Positions 1 to 6,921 are shown, counted from the first letter of the stretch. The stretch is 8,028 nt of DNA from CBFGRU01 sp965651255 (GCA_965651255.1 CBFGRU010000138.1:1-8028), one strand, 5' to 3'. Translations and numbers: made by a program. The notes: generated by a model from the sequence alone, not told the origin.

Positions 1-927
1 TCGGATTCACCGCGGATCGACGTGGTGCATCATGTCTCGGAAGATGGAGTCATTGTTCGCTCAGAAGAACCGTTCGGACCGATGCGGGCGGTGACTCGTC
101 TCGCAACGCGCGAGGAGGCCCTGGGACAGAAGCGGCCTGACGATGCGCTGGCACCGGAAATGCTGGTGGAAATGTTTGTGACGCCGAGTCGGCCGCTGCC
201 GAATCTGCGGCGCATAGACGAAGTGCGGTACCGCGTGCGAGCGAAGGACGACAAGCCGCTGCAGTTTCCATCGGCCGGCGCGCAGCGCGTTGAGCGGGCT
301 GATGATGCGCTAATGATTTCGGTCGAGCGCGGGCGGCGGAGTCAAGCCACCGAGGCGGAACGCAAATCCGATGAGCTTCTTGCATCCAGCCCGTTGGTGG
401 ATGCAGAAGATCCTGGCATTCGAGAGTTCGCAGTTCGCGCGTTGGGTGCAGCGATGATCCCGCGCGAGAAACATGAGGCCGCTGCGGAAGCACTTCGGCT
501 GGCCGTGTTTCGGCACATCAGCGAGAAGGGGCTTTCGGCTGCATTTGCGAGCGCATCGGAAACGGTTCGCACGCGCCGCGGCGATTGTACTGAACATGCA
601 GTTCTTCTGACCGCAGCACTGCGTGCGGTATCGATCCCGAGTCGAATTGCGCTGGGATTGGTGTACGCAGAATCGTTCGGCGAACATCGTGATATCTTCG
701 GCTGGCATATGTGGTCGCAGGCGCTGATTGATGGCGAGTGGATTGACCTTGATGCGACCTTGCGCGAGTCATTTCACCCGGGGCACCTTCTTATTGCGAC
801 GACTCCGCTCGGAGAAGATCGGCTCGGGCCGGAGTTTCTTGATGCGTTCCTGTTGATGGGATCGCTGGAGGTTGACGTGGTGGAGATTGTCACTCGCGAA
901 AGTGAAGGGCTTCGGAGTGATGATTGA
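1..927 (+). CDS. Transglutaminase-like domain protein, 5'-truncated by the window edge
   Basis: The reading frame is open from base 1, so the true start lies upstream; the GTGs near base 22 have no clear ribosome binding site and I do not take them as the start. The C-terminal half carries a transglutaminase-like (papain-fold) core. The nucleophile Cys is in GDCTEHA (codon 586-588), the His in GWHMWSQ (codon 706-708) and the Asp in DLDAT (codon 751-753), in the Cys-His-Asp order of the family. The segment RTRRGDCTEHA followed by LRAVSIPSRIALGLVY is the typical core of bacterial transglutaminase-like proteins. These act as proteases or amidases, or cross-link or cleave amide bonds; the substrate cannot be told here. 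The N-terminal visible 150 residues are charged and not recognised. The gene overlaps the next one, nnrD, by 8 bases, so the two are probably cotranscribed. The fold is sure; the exact activity is not. Confidence 0.85.
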   Translation, partial: SDSPRIDVVHHVSEDGVIVRSEEPFGPMRAVTRLATREEALGQKRPDDALAPEMLVEMFVTPSRPLPNLRRIDEVRYRVRAKDDKPLQFPSAGAQRVERADDALMISVERGRRSQATEAERKSDELLASSPLVDAEDPGIREFAVRALGAAMIPREKHEAAAEALRLAVFRHISEKGLSAAFASASETVRTRRGDCTEHAVLLTAALRAVSIPSRIALGLVYAESFGEHRDIFGWHMWSQALIDGEWIDLDATLRESFHPGHLLIATTPLGEDRLGPEFLDAFLLMGSLEVDVVEIVTRESEGLRSDD

Positions 928-1870
928 CCCGGTTGACTCGTTACCTCCGTTGCCGATGCGCCCTGCGGATGGTCACAAGGGAACATTCGGAACGGTGTGT
1001 GTGGTAGGTGGCCAGGCGCAACCGCCGCGGGTCATGCTCGGGGGCCCTGCGTTCAGCGCTGAAGCGGCACTGCGCACCGGTGCCGGTTTGGCGGTGCTTG
1101 CGGTGCCTGAGCCGCTGCTCATCGCGGCACTCGAGATTGCACCATCTGCAACCGGTTTGGCGTTGCCGGTTGATGGATCGGGTACGCTGCGGCCGAGCGA
1201 TGTTGCGGAGTTGCTTGACCAGTATCTCTTCAGTTTTCGTTGCCTCGCCGTCGGTCCGGGGCTTGGCTCCGGCGTACCGCAGCAGCAAGTTGTCGTACGG
1301 TTGGCCGCCCAGACGGACGTTCCCGTCGTGCTTGATGCGGACGGATTGAACGCGTTGGCAGCATTGCCGGAGTTCTCCGGCGATATCCGCGCATCGTGCA
1401 TCCTCACGCCGCACCCGGGTGAGTACCAGCGGCTGGCCGACTCGCTGGGACTGGAGGTCGATCCGGTTGATCCATCTCAGCGTGTGGCTGCTGCATCAAT
1501 CCTCGCGCAGCGTTTGGGATGTGTGGTTGTCCTCAAAGGTGCAAATACGGTGGTGAGCGACGGTTTGCGCGCCTGGGTGTCGAACGCAAGGAACCCTGTA
1601 CTGGCTACCGCCGGTACTGGTGATGTACTGACCGGAGTGATCGCGGGCCTCGTGGCGCAGTTCTTCAAGCCGCACCTTGGAAGTGGTGCGCGTGCGATCA
1701 CGGCCGAGGATCAGGGCGGATTCTCGTTGTACGACTGCGCGAGAGTGGGGGTCGCACTGCACGAACGCGCTGCGGATGCGTGGTCAAAGCAACATGGCTC
1801 TGCAGGGCTCGTCGCCCGTGACCTTCTGGCGTACTTACCCGATGCCGTCCGAGATTGGCCGCGACGGTGA
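920..1870 (+). CDS. nnrD: ADP/ATP-dependent (S)-NAD(P)H-hydrate dehydratase
   Basis: This enzyme repairs hydrated NADH and NADPH by dehydrating the S-epimer at the expense of ADP or ATP, in the cytoplasm. It has a ribokinase-like fold (YjeF C-terminal / carbohydrate kinase family). Motifs from the ATG at 920 (316 residues): VVGG near 28-31, GGPAFSAEAALRTGAGLAVL at 41-60, AVGPGLG at 110-116, VVLDADGLNAL at 136-146, LTPHPGE at 162-168, VVVLKGANTVV at 202-212, and the catalytic anion-hole/Asp motif AGTGDVLTGVIAG at 231-243. It is a stand-alone dehydratase; the epimerase half (YjeF_N) is not fused to it and is not seen in the window. An extra segment of roughly 18 residues (about 249-268) sits before the last helices. 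The start could also be GTG at 917, which lies 7 bases after GAAGGG (904-909); the ATG at 920 is 10 bases after it. The ATG overlaps the upstream stop by 8 bases, suggesting translational coupling. Confidence 0.93.
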   Translation: MIDPVDSLPPLPMRPADGHKGTFGTVCVVGGQAQPPRVMLGGPAFSAEAALRTGAGLAVLAVPEPLLIAALEIAPSATGLALPVDGSGTLRPSDVAELLDQYLFSFRCLAVGPGLGSGVPQQQVVVRLAAQTDVPVVLDADGLNALAALPEFSGDIRASCILTPHPGEYQRLADSLGLEVDPVDPSQRVAAASILAQRLGCVVVLKGANTVVSDGLRAWVSNARNPVLATAGTGDVLTGVIAGLVAQFFKPHLGSGARAITAEDQGGFSLYDCARVGVALHERAADAWSKQHGSAGLVARDLLAYLPDAVRDWPRR

Positions 1871-1968
1871 GCGATGTTGTTCGTCAGATCGCTACACTTG
1901 GTGATTCACTTGGCCCACCATGATGCACGAACTGGTGAAGTTTCTGGATTCTCCAAACAGGATTCCTC

Positions 1969-2964
1969 ATGACGACGGTCGATCACAAGGACATTCGCAA
2001 TCTTCGCCCGAACGAATACATCGACGGCGTGTATGCGGTGGTGAACCCACAGTTGGGCATGACCCGCGCCGGAAAGCCGTTTCTCAAATGTCTTCTTCGC
2101 GATGCGACCGGTGAGTGTCCTGCGCGGCAGTGGACGGTTGATGAGTCAGTCGTGTCGGAGATCGGTTCAACCGGGTTTGTCTGGATCGCCGGTCATACGC
2201 AACTGTACGATGAAAAGATTCAAGTCATTCTCGAGCAAATCCGGCCTGTGACAGTGGATGACGAGGCGATTCAGCGACTGCTGCCATCAAGCAGCCGAGA
2301 CCTCGATGAAATGTTTGAGGAAGTGCGTTCGGTCCTCGGTACGCTTGAGCACAGCGGAATGCGAGCCCTCGCGGAAGCGTATCTGACCGATGAGAAGCTT
2401 ATGAACAAGTTTCGCCACGCGCCGGCGGCGGTGAGTTTGCACCACGCTTGGATCGGCGGGTTGTTGGAACATACCAGCCAGTTGCTCCGCCTCGCGGATT
2501 CCATGCTGCCGCTTTATCCGCAGTTGAATCGTGACTTGGTGCTGGTCGGACTCTTCCTGCACGATCTCGCGAAGACCAGCGAGCTTTCGTGGGAAAAGGG
2601 CTTTGAATACACAACCCTCGGCAACCTCATGGGGCATGTCGTGCTGGGATCGCTTCTGCTTGAGCGCAAACTGCGCGAAGTGGTGACGAGTTCCGGCGCG
2701 GAGGTGCCAGCCAGAGCGCGCGTGGTGTTGCACCACATCATTCTCAGTCACCACAACGAACCGGAGTTTGGCGCCGCGAAACGACCGAGCACGCCGGAGG
2801 CGATCTTCGTCTCAATGCTCGATAACCTTGATGCGAAGACGTCGATGGCCCTGGCGCAGACTCGGGGTGACACTGGTCCTGATGCGGAGTCAACGGCTGA
2901 GTTTACGGAGAAGGTATGGGCGTTGGATACGCGGCTCTATCGGCCGGATCCCCTGGCAGAGTAA
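1969..2964 (+). CDS. yhaM: YhaM-type 3'-5' exoribonuclease (OB-fold plus HD domain)
   Basis: This protein is predicted to degrade RNA, and possibly single-stranded DNA, from the 3' end in a metal-dependent way, as B. subtilis YhaM does. Its 331 residues are close to the 314 or so of that protein. Residues 15-95 form an OB-fold nucleic-acid binding domain (KPFLKCLLRDATGECPARQW, then VWIAGHTQLYDEKIQVILEQI). Residues 145-300 are an HD phosphohydrolase domain: SLHHAWIGGLLEHT (His158, His159, His168), LFLHDLAK with the defining His198-Asp199, GHVVLGSLLL (His223), HHIILSHHNEPEFGA (His255-256, His261-262) and MLDNLDAKT (Asp285, Asp288). All metal ligands expected for the family are present, so the enzyme should be active. 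ATG at 1969 has AGGA (1959-1962) 6 bases upstream. It stands 98 bases after nnrD; no convincing promoter is visible in that gap, so readthrough is possible. Confidence 0.92.
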   Translation: MTTVDHKDIRNLRPNEYIDGVYAVVNPQLGMTRAGKPFLKCLLRDATGECPARQWTVDESVVSEIGSTGFVWIAGHTQLYDEKIQVILEQIRPVTVDDEAIQRLLPSSSRDLDEMFEEVRSVLGTLEHSGMRALAEAYLTDEKLMNKFRHAPAAVSLHHAWIGGLLEHTSQLLRLADSMLPLYPQLNRDLVLVGLFLHDLAKTSELSWEKGFEYTTLGNLMGHVVLGSLLLERKLREVVTSSGAEVPARARVVLHHIILSHHNEPEFGAAKRPSTPEAIFVSMLDNLDAKTSMALAQTRGDTGPDAESTAEFTEKVWALDTRLYRPDPLAE

Positions 2965-2993
2965 TCCACGCATTCGGTGCATCCGAGGGCAGC

Positions 2994-3007
2994 GTATTCG
3001 GGAATAC
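2994..3007. repeat. Perfect 6-base inverted repeat with 2-base centre
   Basis: The arms GTATTC (2994-2999) and GAATAC (3002-3007) flank GG. As DNA this could be a small operator; as RNA it would form a 5-pair stem with a CGGG tetraloop. It abuts the ribosome binding site (3008-3014) of the small ORF that follows. It could arise by chance, and no binding protein is suggested by the sequence. Confidence 0.35.
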
Positions 3008-3019
3008 AGGGAGGTTGTC

Positions 3020-3115
3020 GTGTCGTTGTTCGCGGGAATCGTCAGCCGAATCGTTGGTAGAACGTTCGGGTTGAAGATCACGTCGATTTTGAGGAGAGGA
3101 AGGGTTCTCTTGTGA
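3020..3115 (+). CDS. Possible 31-residue basic, hydrophobic small protein or leader peptide
   Basis: This GTG-started ORF was found by reading the gap between the exoribonuclease and the glycosyltransferase. AGGGAGG (3008-3014), almost perfectly complementary to the 16S rRNA 3' end, lies 5 bases before the GTG. The peptide begins MSLFAGIVSRIVGR and ends ILRRGRVLL. It has six Arg/Lys residues, no acidic residues, and hydrophobic residues spaced as in an amphipathic helix. Its TGA (3113-3115) overlaps the GTG of the glycosyltransferase (3112-3114), a typical coupling arrangement. The last Arg/Gly-rich codons coincide with the purine-rich ribosome binding site of the glycosyltransferase (3091-3104), so the basic C-terminus may be partly a by-product of that site. 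I recognise no family. It may be a real small membrane-binding protein, or merely a translated leader that couples ribosomes to the next gene. Confidence 0.45.
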   Translation: MSLFAGIVSRIVGRTFGLKITSILRRGRVLL

Positions 3116-3888
3116 AGACCTCACCGCGCATCCTGATTGCGATTCCCGTCTACAACGAGGAGAAGTATGTTCGCAACATGCTCTCGGAGGTTCGGAAGTA
3201 CCACGACCAGATTCTTGTGATCGACGATGGTTCAACAGATGCTACCCCGAGTCTCCTGGCGCAACAGCCGGTCGAAGTGATTCGCCATGCCGCGAATCGG
3301 GGCTACGGTCGATCACTTCAGGACATGTTCCGCTGGGCGCAAGTGGACAAGTTCGAATGGCTCATCACCATGGACTGCGATGAACAGCATGAACCGGCGG
3401 CGATTCCCTCGTTTCTCGAGGCGATTCAGCGGAACGATGCGGATGTTGTTTCCGGGAGTCGGTATCTGATCAACACCCCTCTTGATGATGCTCCACCAAC
3501 TGATCGGCGCGCGATCAATCGGACGATCACTGACGAGTTGAATCGTCGACTCGGGCTTGAACTGACCGATGCGTTCTGTGGCTTCAAGGCCTATCGGGTT
3601 GCGTCGCTGAGTCGATTGTCCTTGGATGTTGATGGGTATGACTTCCCAATGCAGTTCTGGGTTCAGGCAGTCGCGAATGGTCTGACCATCCGTGAGATTC
3701 CGGTACGGCTGATCTACAATGACCCAAGCCGATCGTTCGGCGGCCCATTGGATAATCCCGAGAGTCGGCTCAATCACTATCGGGCGACGCTCTATCGCGA
3801 ACTGCGCCGATGTGCGAATTGGTTGCCCGAAGGTGCAATGGTTGGTATTGAAGCTGACTGTGAACCGGCTGGCTGCGGTCAGGAATAG
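3112..3888 (+). CDS. Family 2 glycosyltransferase, dolichol-phosphate mannose synthase-like
   Basis: This GT-A fold enzyme transfers a sugar from a nucleotide sugar. Its closest resemblance is to polyprenyl-phosphate mannosyl/glucosyl transferases (DPM1-like), so the acceptor may be a polyprenyl phosphate at the membrane face. Motifs over 258 residues: IPVYNEEKYV at 11-20, VIDDGSTDAT at 36-45, the metal/nucleotide-binding TMDCDEQHEP at 86-95 (acidic D88-x-D90), VSGSRYL at 113-119 and FCGFKAYR at 155-162. No transmembrane segment is visible, so it would be soluble or peripheral like the shortest DPM class. The GTG start has a strong purine-rich site (GAGGAGAGGAAGGG, 3091-3104) 7 bases upstream. 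It overlaps the stop of a possible small ORF and is followed after 3 bases by the BshC-like gene, so it sits in the middle of a coupled unit. The sugar and acceptor cannot be told. Confidence 0.9.
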   Translation: MKTSPRILIAIPVYNEEKYVRNMLSEVRKYHDQILVIDDGSTDATPSLLAQQPVEVIRHAANRGYGRSLQDMFRWAQVDKFEWLITMDCDEQHEPAAIPSFLEAIQRNDADVVSGSRYLINTPLDDAPPTDRRAINRTITDELNRRLGLELTDAFCGFKAYRVASLSRLSLDVDGYDFPMQFWVQAVANGLTIREIPVRLIYNDPSRSFGGPLDNPESRLNHYRATLYRELRRCANWLPEGAMVGIEADCEPAGCGQE

Positions 3889-3891
3889 TGT

Positions 3892-5256
3892 GTGACTGAA
3901 TCCCTCCTGGAAGTGCATCCACCCATTGGGCAATGGTTCGCCGATATCCGGGACTGGGATTCGACTGAGACCGTCGTTCTCGCGGGGCAATCACTCGGTG
4001 ATTTGCGCAAGCAGAGTTGCGCGGTTCTGGGAATCGAGTCCGAGGGCCGGGTCATCATGACCGGCCATCAGGCGGACTTCTGGCACCCCGGAATACTTGT
4101 CAAGGATTTCTTCGCGTCGCTTGCGGCGAGTCACGTGGGGGGATGCGCGATCCATATTGTCGTCGATCAGGATGTGAACTCTCCGGGTCAGATCGTGGTG
4201 CCGGTGTATGACCAGCAGGGAGACCTGCACGAGCGACTGATTCAAATGTTGTCGATCGACAACCAGGTCCCGATCTGTCACCGCTCCGCACAACAATCGC
4301 AATGGTCTGAGCCGGTGCGGGGCGCTGCTCTCGAATCGGTTGAGACTGGTCTGCGTGCCATGTCTGCATCACTGAATCGACACGTGAGCGCTGAAAACCA
4401 GGCCGTGCAAGTCGCAAAGGCGGTGCACGACCTGGTGGCCGAGTGGGTGACACCGCCACAACGGATTTTCGCATCTCAACTTCTTGATACTCCGCTTGGG
4501 CACGCACTCATCGCTGAGATGGCGAAGAATCCACGGGCGGTTGCCAGAGCATACAACACGGCTGTTCGCGCCCATTCGGATGCGGGCATCAATGAGCTGA
4601 TTGTTACTGATAGTGCAGTAGAGATTCCTCTCTGGCGAGTTGATCACGAAGGACGACGCCATCGCGCTTACTCGCATGACCTGGAGATGGACGGAACGTT
4701 CTACCCGCGCGCTCTGATGATGACAGCCCTTGCGCGACTGGGTCTCTGTGATCTATTCATTCACGGAACCGGAGGCGGCCGGTACGATCGAGTGACGGAG
4801 CAATGGATCTACGAGTGGCTCAAGGTGAAACTTGCGCCGATGGCGGTTGCCACCGCCTCGATCCACCTTCCGTTCCGGTCAGTTCAGACCGCCGGTGTTC
4901 AAGCCGCGAGAAGTGCATATCGCCGTGCATGGCACGATCCGGATGTGAGTGAAGATCAAACCATGAGTGTTGAGAAGCAATCACTACTCGGTCAGATCAA
5001 CTCACTCCCAGTCGGCTCACGGGCTCGTCGAACAATGTTCTACGAGATGCACCGGATACTGTCCGCCCGGCGGGCACGGGCCGAATCGACTCTCGCTGAA
5101 CGAGAACTGCTGCTGCAGCAAGCCGTAAACGCTGAACGTGAACGACCGATTCGGTTTCGTCGCACCTGGGCTTTCCCACTGTACCCGTCAGGCATGATCG
5201 CGGATCTTCTGAACAGGTGTAAGGCGACATTGAAGCAGGATACCGGCGCGAGGTGA
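3892..5256 (+). CDS. Divergent BshC-like (bacillithiol synthase superfamily) protein
   Basis: I recognise this protein only at the superfamily level. Several segments line up in order with BshC, the enzyme that adds cysteine to glucosaminyl-malate in bacillithiol synthesis. VIMTGHQADFWHPGILVKDFF (54-74) resembles the BshC TGQQ-containing segment. HIVVDQDVN (88-96) sits where BshC has its acidic ED-H-D motif. FYPRALMMTALARLGLCDLF followed by IHGTGGGRYDRVTEQW (270-305) resembles the BshC stretch ending in a glycine-rich G-E-x-x-Y motif. A basic, probably coiled-coil region (about 375-420) precedes a C-terminal FPLYPSGMIADLL. Key BshC residues are changed (TGHQ for TGQQ, VDQDVN for EDHDF), so the substrate is probably different. 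The 454-residue length is somewhat shorter than the usual 530-540. Start: GTG at 3892 with AGGA (3881-3884) 7 bases before it, only 3 bases after the glycosyltransferase stop, so the two are cotranslated. No BshA or BshB homologue lies in the window. Confidence 0.6.
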   Translation: MTESLLEVHPPIGQWFADIRDWDSTETVVLAGQSLGDLRKQSCAVLGIESEGRVIMTGHQADFWHPGILVKDFFASLAASHVGGCAIHIVVDQDVNSPGQIVVPVYDQQGDLHERLIQMLSIDNQVPICHRSAQQSQWSEPVRGAALESVETGLRAMSASLNRHVSAENQAVQVAKAVHDLVAEWVTPPQRIFASQLLDTPLGHALIAEMAKNPRAVARAYNTAVRAHSDAGINELIVTDSAVEIPLWRVDHEGRRHRAYSHDLEMDGTFYPRALMMTALARLGLCDLFIHGTGGGRYDRVTEQWIYEWLKVKLAPMAVATASIHLPFRSVQTAGVQAARSAYRRAWHDPDVSEDQTMSVEKQSLLGQINSLPVGSRARRTMFYEMHRILSARRARAESTLAERELLLQQAVNAERERPIRFRRTWAFPLYPSGMIADLLNRCKATLKQDTGAR

Positions 5257-5264
5257 AATCACCT
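5251..5264. terminator. Weak hairpin between convergent genes, possible terminator
   Basis: AGGTGA (5251-5256) and TCACCT (5259-5264) form a perfect inverted repeat that overlaps the stop codon of the BshC-like gene. On the + strand it is followed by TCGTTTCT, a poor T-run; on the - strand no T-run follows. It lies between two convergent genes, where a terminator is expected, but the short stem makes this uncertain. Confidence 0.3.
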
Positions 5265-5302
5265 TCGTTTCTGCAAGGTGCAACGAATGTTTGCCTGCTC
5301 AA

Positions 5303-6745
5303 CTATCGAGTAGGTAGATTCTTCTGCCGCCAGAGGCGCTGCAGGTCATCAACCGTGATGGGAGCGGTAATGCTTCCATCCGGCTTCTCCCGACGAATGA
5401 GATCTCCGTTCGCGTTGAAAAAGGAAATGACCGGCGGGGTCCCTGCGAGCAACTCCGACTCAAGCCGCCATCGGCCGGATTCATCCGCCGTGGGGTGCCA
5501 CTTGTCAACGCGCGATGCGAGAACACGCTGGTCGCGCATGCTTGGCTCGTAGTACCGGAATGCCATCTCACCGGTGAGCGAACCATCGCGAGGCAACATG
5601 TTGCCAAGGAGAAACACCTCAAGTTGGGAGAGAAACGGCTCGTCCGGCACAACAAAGACCACTTCATCTCGAGCAAATGATTCACGCTGCTGAGTAATGA
5701 CGTTGATGCGAGAATATGGTCGTCCTGGTACGGGCGGGACTCGAATGCCGGTTTCACCCTCGGTCAGCGATTGCTCACCCTGGCGCGTCGTGATTCGAAT
5801 CGACCATGCTTCCTTTTCCCGGTCGAACGACAACCAGAAGATGCTTTGCTGATCCGCGTAGGTCTTGCCGTCATCGGTCAGCAAGACTCTCGCGTTCACA
5901 GTCAGGATGAGGCCGATCTCGCGTTCCTCCGGCGTGTATGACTCCTGGGCTCGCTCCGGAGTCAATCGTCCTCGGGGGCCCTCACTGACTTGTACAAGAA
6001 CGTACCCGATCTCTTTGTCGCGAAGCGTCTCTCCCCGTGGGTCGGGTCGATAGAGCCGATACCATTGGCGAAAACCGTCGAGCGATCGAAGACGTTCGGG
6101 GGTCAACGATTCCAGAAATTGAGCAGCACTTGCAAGCCGCTGCTGTTGAATGAGTTGCACCTCTGCCTGGCTGAACACTTTCATCGTCGCAAAGGAGGAA
6201 TCGAGAAGGGGGGCTGCGACTTCAAAGTGTTGCCGGCCGATCCCAATTCGGCCGAGCAGGAACCGGTTTCCTCCGGTCGGGACGATCAGAACACCGGCGA
6301 TCAGCCCGACAACGCCTTCGCCTGCATCCCTGAAGTAGATGAGCCGGCTGCGCTTACCATGAATTGTGAGATGATCATCACGAAGGATGGTCTTGGGGAC
6401 TTCCGCTGCGTTCAGTTGATCGAGAAAGAGTTGCGCGACGCTCTCCGCCGAAGGATCGGAGATTGAAGTCTGAAGCGGACTGAACTCGACACTCCAGGTA
6501 GGCACCGCCGCGGCATCGCGGATTTCGAGGATGACCTGTGCGCCGGCCTGCGAGGGAACAACCTGGCTGTTCTGGGGCGGATGAATCTCCAGGCCGATCG
6601 ATTCGTTCACGACCGGTTGATTCATCAAGCCCTTCGCTTCGAGGTCGCGACGTTCGGGATCATCCTGCCCTTGGGCAGTTCCCGGCGAAGTGCTCGCCAG
6701 CAGAGCGAAAATGACGGTGAAGAGATGAAAGTTCAGAGACGCCAT
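5303..6745 (-). CDS. Secreted protein of unknown function
   Basis: This 480-residue protein starts with a signal peptide: after MASLNFH comes a hydrophobic LFTVIFALLAS core, then TSPGTAQG with a likely cleavage before QDDPE. It should therefore be exported to the periplasm or beyond. There is no lipobox Cys. The first half (about residues 45-190) has alternating strand-like segments, including WSVEFSPLQTSI, LIYFRDAGEGVVGLIAG, GGNRFLLGRIGIGRQHFE and a final SFATMKVF. This is loosely like small periplasmic or lipoprotein domains of the DcrB/PsbP type, which is a guess. The second half is rich in charged residues and strands (QQSIFWLSFDREKEAWSIRI, LTGEMAFRYYEP) and is not recognised. The start at 6745 is chosen because GGAG (- strand, at 6753-6756) lies 7 bases upstream; an ATG at 6769 has no such site and would add 8 residues before the signal peptide. 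The stop is TAG. A weak -10 (TAGAAT on the - strand, at 6785-6790) without a good -35 may serve it. Confidence 0.8.
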   Translation of the reverse strand: MASLNFHLFTVIFALLASTSPGTAQGQDDPERRDLEAKGLMNQPVVNESIGLEIHPPQNSQVVPSQAGAQVILEIRDAAAVPTWSVEFSPLQTSISDPSAESVAQLFLDQLNAAEVPKTILRDDHLTIHGKRSRLIYFRDAGEGVVGLIAGVLIVPTGGNRFLLGRIGIGRQHFEVAAPLLDSSFATMKVFSQAEVQLIQQQRLASAAQFLESLTPERLRSLDGFRQWYRLYRPDPRGETLRDKEIGYVLVQVSEGPRGRLTPERAQESYTPEEREIGLILTVNARVLLTDDGKTYADQQSIFWLSFDREKEAWSIRITTRQGEQSLTEGETGIRVPPVPGRPYSRINVITQQRESFARDEVVFVVPDEPFLSQLEVFLLGNMLPRDGSLTGEMAFRYYEPSMRDQRVLASRVDKWHPTADESGRWRLESELLAGTPPVISFFNANGDLIRREKPDGSITAPITVDDLQRLWRQKNLPTR

Positions 6746-6752
6746 GGAACAG

Positions 6753-6756
6753 CTCC
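6753..6756 (-). promoter_or_regulatory. Ribosome binding site that fixes the start of the secreted protein
   Basis: On the - strand this reads GGAG, 7 bases before the ATG at 6745. The alternative in-frame ATG at 6769 is preceded by a CA-rich stretch with no purine-rich site. The shorter form also puts the hydrophobic core right after a short N-region, as expected for a signal peptide. Confidence 0.6.
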
Positions 6757-6852
6757 GTGGTCGATTCATGCGGGTGTGTGAGTGATTCTAGTGGTGACTT
6801 CGACCGAACCGGGAGTCAGTCGTGGAAAAAGGAATCAAGGGACTTGCATCGG

Positions 6853-6880
6853 TTGACACCTTTCGTGCATGGCGTATCAT
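6853..6880 (+). promoter_or_regulatory. Strong sigma-70-type promoter of the S10 ribosomal protein operon
   Basis: A perfect -35 box TTGACA (6853-6858) is separated by 16 bases from TATCAT (6875-6880), which matches TATAAT at five of six positions. Transcription should begin around 6887, about 115 bases before rpsJ. A run of five A (6826-6830) lies about where the distal part of an UP element would be, which would suit a highly expressed ribosomal operon. It is the only near-consensus promoter I see in the window. Confidence 0.75.
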
Positions 6881-6921
6881 GGCCGGTTCGCAATTTCAGA
6901 AGTTCGGCGCGCTCGGGTTTC

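Noticed and set aside
872..919. TTG start for nnrD at 872
   Set aside because: It would add 16 residues read from inside the transglutaminase gene in another frame; the NnrD family similarity starts after the ATG at 920.
1871..1968. Possible promoter or terminator between nnrD and yhaM
   Set aside because: Only a 5-pair imperfect hairpin (GCGAT...ATCGC) and a four-of-six -10-like TACACT without a -35 are present; neither is convincing.
1920..2114. 64-codon + strand frame starting before yhaM
   Set aside because: It overlaps the yhaM start in a different frame; the clear OB-fold sequence in the yhaM frame shows that is the coding one.
2768..3019. Longer version of the small ORF, extending back into the exoribonuclease gene
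   Set aside because: The extra N-terminal part is an out-of-frame reading of the exoribonuclease gene, rich in Arg, with no ribosome binding site. Only the part from the GTG at 3020 has a good one.
3313..3990. 225-codon open frame on the - strand
   Set aside because: It lies opposite the glycosyltransferase and the start of the BshC-like gene, both clearly coding; its translation has no motif.
5990..6466. 158-codon + strand frame
   Set aside because: It lies opposite the secreted protein gene, which has a signal peptide, a ribosome binding site and full-length coding character.
6746..6769. Longer start for the secreted protein (ATG at 6769 on the - strand)
   Set aside because: No ribosome binding site precedes it, while the ATG at 6745 has GGAG at a good distance and gives a normal signal peptide.
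6785..6790. TAGAAT (- strand) as promoter of the secreted protein
   Set aside because: The -10 matches five of six positions, but no acceptable -35 box lies 16-18 bases upstream, so it is not listed as a feature.
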